NCBI GenBank assembly: GCA_040954595.2
Contig: CM082579.2
Coordinates: 992,001 to 1,056,000, forward strand
Length of the DNA: 64,000 bases
Reading direction: 5' to 3'
Origin: Balanoglossus misakiensis
Lineage: Eukaryota > Hemichordata
Positions 37,901 through 49,900 of this stretch are shown here, piece after piece (the first letter of the stretch is position 1; the number at the start of each line of letters is the position of its first letter). A model generated the notes under the pieces. That model worked only from the letters and a program-made list of their open reading frames with translations, ran no database searches and was not told where the DNA came from. A program made the position numbers and the translations under genes.

Positions 37901-40900
37901 GTGAAACCTAGTTTCCGTTCTGCTGATAAATCATTGGCTCTTTGAAGGTACAGAGGAACTTTTGGCAATGTTTGTCTGTTCTGTAGGATCAACTACAGAT
38001 TTTTATTCTAAAGTTTGAGTAGACTGTTAATGGCTGTACACGATCGAACGCTCATGAACTATGTTCATGTACAGGTCCACTGTTCTGCAGGTGCATGTAT
38101 ATTGCGAAAAAGTTGGTCTGGCAGATCACCGTGGTGTAGTTGAGACAAACTGTGATGCATAAAACTCGCCTTGACTATCTATTATGAAAAATGCCCAACC
38201 ACTCATCATACTTTAATACATACATGTCTGAACACCGACAGACATACATTGTAATCTAGAAAATTACCTAGGGATTCCTCTTGCCCTTTTGGAGCTGGCT
38301 CATTTTGTTAGACAAACTACCTTCATTATTTTACAGCTGCAGTAAATTTCTGTCTTTTATGAGTGTCTTGGTCCAGGGCACATAACAATGAATAATAAGT
38401 TTTAACGGGAGATAAATTTCAGTGAATACATCATAGTTACCATCATCCCATCTTATCAGAATAGATCGTTTCATGTGATATCCATTACCAAATTTTCAGG
38501 CTCTTAAATTTTTATAATGTATAGCTCTCTGTTCCTGCTCTACTCCATGTCAAAAAGCATGTCATATCTTTTCATAAATTCCATTTCAGCTGCTTCTCTA
38601 TATTACTAAGAACACTGAGCTGTAATGGTGATAAAAATCTTGTCATTAATGTCACATTGTGTAATATGTGACTGATGGTGAATGCAGGTACTCAGTTATT
38701 TCAGTTGTACCTTGAAAACTCTCAATACATTTGATGATTGTTTCAGTTCATGAGAAAGTCGGTCACTCTTTTTATTTTGCGGCCAAAAAGCCAAAACCAT
38801 TTACACAGTAGCTTCGTTTACCCTTCCATGACAACTGATTGGAATAACTGTTACTGTTTTCATTTGTATTCTTGGATGTATGTACATAGTGGAGTGAAGG
38901 TGGTGTACAAGTATGCAATGATTGACAAGTTAAACCTTCCCTTGTTTTCCCTAAGCAACGGTTCTGTTTTCCTCTTAAGTCGTACAACAAATTTGACTTG
39001 CATTTTGCAAAACCACTGAGCAAAGATGACATGATGATGTCATTGATTACTCAAGTCAGTCGCATACACCCAGTAGTCAAACAAGTTCATGTCTTTGAAC
39101 ACAGTGACTGTTTACCAAGCTTAAGTACCTTGAACTAGGTCACCACAGTTCAAGAGTAGAATAAGTCAAGAATTATGTTCTTAAAATCTGTTTTGATACT
39201 GAGTTAATAAAGTTAACAATACTGAGGAATGTTAACAGTAAGTTGAAGACATTTTGCAAATTCGAAATGCCACTTTAAGGATGGCTAGGGAAAGTGTTAA
39301 AAAACAGGATGACAAAAGAACTTAAGTCTCTAAACACAAGTAAATATCACTCCTTCTGAGAATGTCAGGGCTGAATACTTTGTGGAATTAGCATCTGTAC
39401 TCGTCCTTGTGGTTCTGACCTTCCAGAGAGTACAAACCTTTGGGGTTAGGAATAATGCCATGCCAATCAAAACAGGTGCTGTCAACCATGCAAAACATGT
39501 AAGAACCTACTTGTGACAACCATGCATATCAAAAACTATACATTTATGCAACAAGTGTCATTTCTGATTGATTGCGTGTCTGATGAATAATGCAAGATAC
39601 ATAGATATAAGACCCCAAAAAGCTCAAACCATGAACACAAATGTGCTGGTGTAGCAGCTCAAATTTCATCACCTACAAAATTCCCAGAAAAAAAGTGGTT
39701 GTTATTGCTGGTGCCAATTCATGCAAAGAAATTTGATGAAATGCTTGTCAACATCTTCGTAGTCCACTGGTTTTCTTGTTTGTTTTTCTCTTGTACTGTG
39801 TTTGTGTCTTTTGAGGCATTTTTGTCATGGTTGGCTGCAGAAGTGGAATCTACAAAGTCCCATTCCTCTTATCTATACACGGCTAGTCTTTTTGGAGCAG
39901 AAATACTGAAGGATTTAAATACATGATATAATATAGGATTTAAAAAACTGATGAAACTTGAAGTAATTTTCTTTATTCCACTGTGTGTTAACCGCCGAAG
40001 CACAGACTGTGAACTGAATCAGTCAGCAGACACACAGACTGTAATGTACTTGTTAAAAGAAGGTGATGTGATATATAGCTCTGGTATGTTTTGACACTGC
40101 ACTGTCAGCTTTGCACACCCATAGGGATATCCCTCTACACATATTATGTCTCCTGACATTTGTGGTCTATTTGTCTGATGACAACTGCAGGTGACTGACT
40201 CACATACAACTACTAACCATTCCGAAAACTTTAATAAAAACTGTGATTCATCAACTTTTATTGCTTCCAATATCACACATTTTTCTCAACAGGGAATTCA
40301 GTAGATGATACATCATGGTAGATATCAACAACATCTCCCCAACCTGTCAAACACAGTATTTCTCTGTCCAGGATTCACATGTGGTTTTGTCTCAAGTCTG
40401 TTGTAGAATGTCAACAACCTCTAACTCAACCATACTTCCTCAGAAGTAACTTTCATCAACTGTTTTAACCTTTCAACTTTCTTAATAAGCCATGATACCA
40501 ACAACTTTTGTCTGTTTCGTTTTGTGCCAATGGACTGAACGTAACAAAAGACCTTTTCGACGATTACAAACCAGTCATTGTTGAGGACTTCAACACACAT
40601 GACACAACTTCAACACCCCTACAGCATTATAGCTTACTCATAAAAGTCCCCTATGAATCAAACTGGAGAGGTTTGGGAAGTTGTCGAGTGTATAATGCAT
40701 GGAGACCCCTCGGAGAACCTCTGTTACCATGGTTACCATGGATAAATAAGCCCAGTGATTTAGCACTGGCAGTGTGACATTTGACATCAGACACTTTTCG
40801 GTCATCAATGGTTTCCTCTTCTCATTCAAGTTTTAATGGGCGCCGTTGACAACCGAGTGACCACAACAATAGATGACAAGTGATGATGTCATCATTGATT

Positions 40901-43900
40901 TATAACTGCAGACAACTGTAATTCATTTGCTCCGTTGTTTTCCTCTTTTGGGATTTGAATTACGGGGAGGACATGGTGCCTGAATGCTGTAACCACAATC
41001 CACATTAGAGACATTCACATCACCTGTTTTTATGGCGTACAGACGCAAGGTCATCAATAGTTCATTTTTATTGCTGTGTATTCTTAGCTGTCTCTGCCTT
41101 TAACCTTTTTTACACAACAGTTATAGGTGATCTGAGGAGGCAAAGCTCTTTCCCCATTATAAAGATATCTGACAACAACCATACATTTTTATGTTTACAA
41201 GAAGGACTGCGGTCATAGTTATTTGAAGAGAAACATAAGTTTGCTGTTAAAGCAGTCAGTGACCTGTCTATGACACAGTTAGCTTGAACAGCCTCTTCAA
41301 TCGGGCTCTAAATATCCTGTTTCAGGTTTGATCTGTTTATGGAAAAAGACAAAAGCACTTTTCCCTGTTGAAAGAATTTTCCTGTTTGTTTTTGCTTTGT
41401 AATACTGTTTTGTTTTTCTTGAGGCAGGTTTATAAACCTGTGATTTAATTTTTAGTCTTATAGGGCTCAATCCCATTAATCTGCTAAATATTAAATCACG
41501 CTCATTTGCAGAATGTCACGCTATGCTTTAATATTGTAGAGTATACATGATGTGATGCGTTTTATTCTGCAGCAGTAATTTCATGAGTGCAGCCACTTAA
41601 AGTATACCAGAATATCCTGCATTACAGACGGAGAGAAAATGAAACCTTCATTATTAACAGTATTAGCCGACTGAAGAAACATTTTTCATGAGGGAATCTG
41701 AAAAGTGAAAGTAATCCACTTGGCTTGTGCATCCTGATTTATGGAATATATTGTCAGAGGGGGTTTCGAAGTCAAAACATAACAGGAAGTATTTTCTTCC
41801 AGCTAAAGGAGCTGTTGCTATAGTAACCTCGTATTCCCATCTTTGCTCTAGGGCATGAAATGTCGAGAGAGAAAAACAGAAAGAAGAGAAAACTGACTGG
41901 TTGAATTTTATAGGATAGTAGAAATGTGGGTCCTGCAGGGTGAACGTGCAAATGCTTTGATAGACTGGCATCACATTGTGTAATAACATTTACGTAGAAA
42001 TCTGGTACAACTTTTTGACCCCAAGATAAATGACTGAAGTCAGTGAAATGTCTCTGAATAGCTGAGCTTTTATGTAAATGGGAATAAACATGCTTTGATA
42101 CGAGGTACATGTATGTCAACAGCCAGTCAAAAAGTTCAGTGAAATTTTAAAAGCCAAGGAAACAGTGAAGCTTTCTTATCATGTGGTGCTTAATTCCAAC
42201 TGAAAAAGTTCTAAATTCACAGCAATACCAATCTGATTAAAATCAGAGGTAGGGTACAGTGACGTCACATTAGTGTGAGGTGACAGCATAAGAATACCGC
42301 ACCGCGTACCCTACATCTGATTTTTATCAGATTGAGCAATACCAGTCTCACGCTTGATTTATGGCCAAACACAATATTAAACATTACTGAACTGTTCTCG
42401 GTATGGGGTTCCCTTCAGTCTATTAAATCATGACATTCAGTAAGGAATGCAGAATGAATATTGCAATTTACAAGTACATGTTGATATCAATGGAAGCAAT
42501 GATGAAAGTGATGCAGTCAAGGATTGCTGTAGGTACAACAGTTGATTGATCTGGACCCGAGTTGTCAGTTATCACTGACTTGCAATGTATTGGGATAATC
42601 ATGGCAAATCGGTCATCAGGAAATTGATTTTGTGTTGATGAAATCTGTGTCAATTTGAAGAACAAGCTGGAACAAATCACAGCAGCCTTGGGTGTGTTTT
42701 GTCAAGGATGTAAGCAATAAGAGCTTTGATGAAGCTAGGTTTTCCGATCTGAAAGGTTCCTCACAGAATGACTCTAATGAATTTCTTTGAGGATTTTCGT
42801 GGAATTTTCTGAAAGGCAAGTACGAGCTACATCCATAAAGCCACTCAACGCTATTGTGAAGGGGTGTTTCAGGGTTCACAGATTCTGTGGTGAAAACATA
42901 CAAACATGACTTGCATTGAAAATGAAGTCAATGCAACACAAAAGAGAATGGAAATCGCAGATCCTTGCTTTTGATATTAAAAGTCATTCAAAGAGAGGAT
43001 TTCAATTTCCAATCTCAGTTCGTTTCACATTTGTAAATGAGTTCTGATATTCAGATTATTACTTGTTACAGTAATCTCTTCCTTGGACAGTGCTAGATAG
43101 TTTCAAGGTACTCTTTAAGTGTTACAGTGTCATCACAATCAATTTTTCTCTTTTAGGCCCAGAAAGTGATATCATCAGTTAACGAAATTTTAATAACCCT
43201 TTTGCCACAATGGTTTGGTCTGAATCATTGGATCTCTTCTGAGAGATACATATGGTAGAAAGGTTAAGCCAATTAATTTAAAAGGGGCTACAACATTCTT
43301 ATTATTCCCTGACAATGCATAAAATAAAAGTACTGAGTAATGAGAACAGACAAGTTAAAATGTTAGACGTCTTGAATCTGTCATAAAGTGCGGTTCACAT
43401 CAGGAAATTAACACCAGCCCAAAATAACCAATGTGGGTATGTTCATTTGTTATCTATGTCGGACTAGTGCCAGGCTAGTGCTGTTTGGAATAGATAGACA
43501 CACATAGACAGACAGACACACGCGCATACACACACACACACAGATCCATACATATACTAAATAGGATCTTAAACTGGCAATGCTCAACTCTCATGCCACT
43601 CCCACTGACTGTAATTCATTCAACCTTGTTCAGTGATGCAGGTCATCTCAAAAAGTTCACTTAAGACCACTGGCCTGATGGAAAACCAAAACCAGAATTA
43701 AGACCAGTAGCACAAATGGAGATTATCACTCTCCTTGAAAACCGTGCTGTATGTGTACTTGCATTTTATTACTGGAACATCATTTTTATTGACACTATAC
43801 GGTCACACCAAGGCAAGCAGTCAAAGCAAACGCTTGAAATAAAACACATTCATCAATGGCTAGTTTCAGTGTCCACAAATTCCAGAAATGCAGTCTTGCA

Positions 43901-46900
43901 TAGAGCACACTCGTACAAATCACTGTAACAGGTGAAGTTGGAATCTTGTTATGGATCTATAACCACTGGGGCTTAAAGTTCACGTAAAGTTAAGCCAAGC
44001 TGAAATCTTCTAAACATTAAGCAACACAGTTAAATGTAATGTACATACACATGTACAAATATAAAAGACTACCGGTACTAGTGTTTCCTGTTTGAATAAA
44101 ATTTCTGTTCAGATAAAAGAGAGTTATGCCAGAGATCAGATTATCCAACCCACAGTTACTGGGACCGCTTTATTTTCTGACCCTTTTTCGATGTTTTTCT
44201 TTCTCGATAACTGTTTCCAAAAGCTATGTTTGTTAACTCCAATATTTAAGGTTTTAGGCAACTATATCGAAAGTGAACTTTCCATCATACTTGTGCAGAA
44301 ATCGGTCATTTGCTGTACGTGTTTAGCTGGCTTCTTTGCTACATGCACTTACTGCCACCAGCAGAGCACTCAGTCAGTATAGCACTTTGTAGTGAAACTT
44401 CATGTATAAGGCAGCAATACTGAACTTGCCAAATCGATCCTGGCATGGCATCTAGTCAGAAGGATAGTGCATTTGAGGAGACAAGTGAGATGGCTACGAG
44501 AGTCTCTTCAACACATAGTGAACAGTTGAAAACTATATTGTACAGAAAAACAAAACACTCAGAGGTACAACAGTAACACTTAGCTGGAGACCTTGTAACA
44601 CTTATCTCGAGTACTTTAATTTCATTCACACCGGAAACTCATGCAGATGACACACTGTGTCAGTGTGCATAGGAATTTCTCCATTGCTTCGCCCCGAAAA
44701 TGCAGAGTATTTTTTGGTCCACCTAATCAATTTATTATAAGTTTTAGCTTCTTAACTTGTAGTTTTTTTTAAAACATTTCTTCTCTCAAAAGACATCACT
44801 GCCAGAACATATTTTTTTCTTAGAGGATAATATGAAAGTTTGTGTTCCAGGGCCTTAAGACACTAAGAGTGTCTATGTATCCCATAATGCAACAGTTGAG
44901 TATGGAAATTTGCCACTTTCTTGCATGGTGAATGTCCTGAGTAGGTTATTCAATGTAGGATCTGTCGTATAGAGCATTCAACTTCAAACAGTCTACTGGT
45001 TGATCTGTAATGATACTTCATATAGTGCATTCACACAGAAATGAAGCCAATCATTGGAAGCTACTAAAGACTCTTCCATTGCAAGATACTCGATCAACTC
45101 TCATTCACCTCCAAGCTTCCTAATTTCCTTTCCTCATTCCTGACTCACTGTTGTCTTTTCTGAAATTCAATGCATTTATTCACTGCTTTGCAGCTAAAAC
45201 GTGATCGCGATGTACAAACCAGTGTCATTTACATGTAATAAGCCTAATGGTATGTCAATGTGACCTAGCACGTATGTGGTATGCTGGTCAGGGTCAATGT
45301 GACCCGTAGCCGCGGTGACAGGTCAGGGCCAATGTGACCTTTAGCTGCAATGACTGGTCGGGGTCAATGTGCTACTGGTATGTCAACTTGTAGTCTGTAC
45401 ATGTATACAAATATATAACTGTGTACGTGGAAATACCAAGGTGTTGGAATTTATTATTTCATCAGATTATAGACAAGTTACTGAGCAGCTGATAAAGTGC
45501 CAACATGCAGAGGTTGATTTGTCAGCTGTGGAAGCGAGAGGTTTGACTGAATTGCGACAGAAACTCATTTCAACACTCCTGGCTGGGCAACCACACAAGT
45601 ATCTGCAGCATGGTGTTGTATTTACATGAGTGGGTTTGCATTTGTGTTGCATTGTGTTTGAGTAATGACATCACCCATAGCCTTTTAGACAAACATAATG
45701 ATCGCCAATTATAAAGTTTTATCTGTGTCTAATTGGCTTTTTTTGAATGCTGAAATTTTGTTTCCTTTGAATCGGTGAACAATGCATCGAGGAAATTGGT
45801 ACTGAGTAGTCAATGCTGGGAGGGTTGCAGTGTCTAATTAGCCATACAAGTCGATTCTCTGGTGGAATGTTCAATGCAAATTTCATCCTCCAACTGTTAG
45901 CAGACAATGTGGGGTTCTTTAAAAATGCCATGGAACAAAGCAAACTGCAGATCAGCAAGCCTTGTCACATCCTGTCCCAGTTCAAATCATTGATGGGATT
46001 TGTGTTTAAAACCAGTGGTAACTTACTGAATATTGTTTTTACAAATACCAAATGTACAAAAACAATATTATTATTGGGCTGATGAAGTCATGACTTATAG
46101 CACAGTCATATGCATGAAACTATTATGTATTCTGGTGTGTGTACACTCAGGTAGTTGCAAAAAGAATATGATAGTCATAACAACAATTTGTGTTGTTCAA
46201 TTATATTTGCCAGAACCAATACAAACAACAACCTGAATACTTTGTTTCCTGTGGGACTTGCTACTTGTAAAGTACAATCAATACACATCAATAATTATAA
46301 GTCTTCTCCCTTAAAACTCATTCTGTTTAGTGAAAATTTCCAACTAATAGTTTCACTGAGAACAAATAACTGTGTGTAACAGGAAACTCCCATGGCCTGA
46401 GGGTTTTGGGTGTACACACCTGATCATAATTTGGAACAGAAAGAACCAAGCATTCCAGGAGTTGTTTAGCTGACAGCAATTCATGCATTCAATTCAGACA
46501 AAACTGTAAACGTTTGGCACAATGCAATTTTTTACAACTTGGGAAATTGAAAAAAATATATGTTAATAATCTGCTGGAAATCAGAGAAAAGTTGCTCAGA
46601 CTAAGAACTGTAACTAGCAATAGTTATTGTTTGGATATCTTGCTCAGTGATCACGCAGTCTGCACAAAGATATTCGGCTCAAGATTCACCATATGCCTTA
46701 TAATTTTACCATCCCAGTATCTTCTATTATTTATGGGGTTAAACGATGACGCATGCAGAGTTACAAGAAAAGAAGTGTAACAATGATACAACAAAGACAT
46801 GCAACAGGGTTTTAACAAAATGTGTGACAAGGTTGTAACAAAGTGGCGCAGTGGTTATGACAAAGCGTCACATAGCTAGCATGATGTAAGTCTACACTGT

Positions 46901-49900
46901 TGCTATGGAAACCATAAGGACTGTTCAGCTTTTTGCTAGTGTCTCAACACTCTAGTCAGATGCATTGTAGGTACCTGGACAGTGACTTTCGCATTACCTG
47001 GTTTGATAAATGGAACTTTGCCTGGATGATGATTTTGCATTAAGCTGTCGTGATATTACCCAGGGGCCTAGTACTCAGCGACTTTTCAAGATGAAATTTC
47101 AACTTTACGCTTCGGTGTGAGTGAAGTTACGTGCAAAAGAAATAATTGATTAATAATGATATAAATTGCAATAAGGATAATATCTGACACCAGTCGTTAC
47201 TTGTAATTTCACCATTTTGTCATTCCTGCTGACTCCTGCAGGTCAATTTGCAAAAATGTCAAAGATGGAGCAGTGGAAGTCAAAGATGTGAAAATCAGCG
47301 ACATCAGTCTGCCAATTAAAGATGCTTTCAAGATATGATTACGGAAATGTTGGATCACCTCCGGTAATTCCTTACATCAACAGCCAGCAAAGGATAATCT
47401 TATCTACCTGTGAAAACAAGGCTAGGCCACATACACAAAGAAAGTGCCAATGGCAAGAACATCCACTTTTAAAAATAATCTCATTGGGACTCAGCTGTGA
47501 GTTAAAAACATTGATAAAAAAATATTGAGGACTTGAGTAAACCAATTCAAATATAATGTAAAGAAGATTACTATCGCATGAACTCAGGTAACGTTGCCAA
47601 GGACAGCCATCTGCAAATTGACTTTTTCTATCTAATTAGTGTAAAATATTCACTCAGATACAGCGATCTGATGTTGTCCTTGGTTTTCTGTTACGTTAAG
47701 TAATTTGGGAATAATTTATTCTCAGCTGCTAACATCTCTCTGATGAAGATTTTATATGGATAAACGTACACAGGTTTTTCTGTTTTGTCTCAATGTGCTC
47801 TCTCAGAGAAAAACTGAACAAAACGAGGTGTATTTTTCAGATCAACATGTACGTCATGTAATAGAAAAAGTGATATTGATCATTTTCCCCAGAATGTGAT
47901 CAGAAAGTCGATGAGAAAACAGCTGTCACACAGTTATGAATGAATGTAATAAAGATTGATATTAAGTTTTAGCCAGGTTTTTTTGACAAATGCTATAAAT
48001 TTGAATTTATGGATCTTATCAGGTGATTCTAGTCAGAATTCCTTCCATACTCTGTACGCACCGTCAAGGGTTTTTAAAATTCTACAAATAGACAACAAAA
48101 TTGTTTTTATATAATGTACAGAGCCAGCACTGAGATAAACAATAGATCGCTTTTAAAAATTAAACAACATCAATTTTGTCTGCTACTAGCTCTTGTGGAC
48201 AGAAAGTACAAAATGGAAAGCCTTGGTTTAATCTCTGGAAAAACCGTATTTGTTGGCAAAAGTACAATGTACTTAATTTCCATGTGGCTGGACACAATCT
48301 TCCCCAGAGCAGACATTGAGTCAAAGATATTATTTTCTTGAAGGACAGCATCTCTCATGCAGAAGAAACAAGTTCCCCTTGAGCTAAAAAAACACCTTTG
48401 TGGTGAGTCCATGTAATATTCATGGCGACTTGTGCCCTTTCGAGACAGTGTCATGCATAGCTTACTGGTAATGACTGAATTCAACATCTTCTAGAAGAAA
48501 CATCATCCTCTGATCTGGCAGATAGAACGCATTCAGTTACATTCAGTAACTTAATCTAAACTGCATGTACCCAAATTGAAAAGATAATACTATCTTAAGG
48601 GAAAAGGTTGAAAATTTAACCAGTGGCATGGCCCATTTTCATAGTTAGATTTTCATATTTCAAATTAATATATTTATAGAATAAAACCTATGTAAACCAG
48701 ACACCTAAGGGACTAAAGAAACTGTTCAGTTTGCAGAAGTGTCCATTTTATGCAGGTTCTTTTAACATGCTGTTCTATGTGCAAGGGACTGGAAAAAGTG
48801 TTCAGTATAGACAAGTTTCCAGATTAGATAGGGTTCAGTTGAGACAGATATTACTGTACTATAAACCCAACACCAGAATGAGTTGTTTTCCCCTCAGTTT
48901 TGTAACTCAGAGTTAGACGACAGAATTGGCTAGCTCAATGGCGCCAATGGGGCACTTAGAACTGGTCAAGTCAAGGAGAGAACTGGGATCAAGAATAAAA
49001 TTTATGTTTCCGATTCAAAATGTTCTTTGCTCTTCAACTGAACGGCTGATGACAGATTGTTTACACATGCAGCCTTATCGAGAGGAAAAGTGATGAGAAA
49101 GATAACAGTCACAGCAGAAAACATGAATATGTAACATAACACAATGCCCACATCATCGATCTTATGAAAGCAGAATTGCTGCGATGTAAATTGACACAGC
49201 AGAATAATTACTTCTGTTCCCCAAACACACGCCTGTCCAATAACATCACCTGTTATTATTTTATGGCTTTACATGTTAATGTTTGTCTTGGGACAAGTGT
49301 AGGCAATTAAACTAATGAGGCACAAAACTTGCCTGTGTGCAATTTTTCATTGGGCAGACTGCAGCTTTCCAAGATGACAAGTAGAAGGTTGACAACTGGC
49401 CTCTCTTTATGTACTGGACAGTGGACATGGCATCTAGAAAGTGCATGATGCGCTTCACCATGGTTACTGGTAACCACCGTTACCAGTAACCATGGTTTCA
49501 CCATCTTTGGTGGTGTGTGAGTATTGTTGGTGGAGTATACAGATTATTGGAACTACAATAGAGATGTCTGTTTCTATAACTTTATTACTTACATGTATCA
49601 GTGTATAACTAAAATCATTTCTGTGTGGAATACTGGTCAACACCAGTAAATAAATGTGGAAAGACATTGAGCGATGCGCAATCTGCTGGGGTTAAAGTCC
49701 AAGGCTAGTGCATGGAGAGTTATTCTAAAAGTCCTCCCGCAAAATGTGATAAACTTGATCTAATATAGCTCATCTTGGTAGGAAAGTTTCAGATTACTTA
49801 TCAGAGGCTGACTAATAACAACTCATCCAGAAAGGATTGAATTCAGCTACTGAATACAATGATATGAAATCCATCCCACTGAAAAAGGCCACTGACATAT

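Noticed and set aside
41663-42119. Overlapping minus-strand ORFs of 108 and 115 codons in the ARHGAP6 intron
   Set aside because: Low-complexity hydrophobic translations without splice sites or similarity, next to the MITE.
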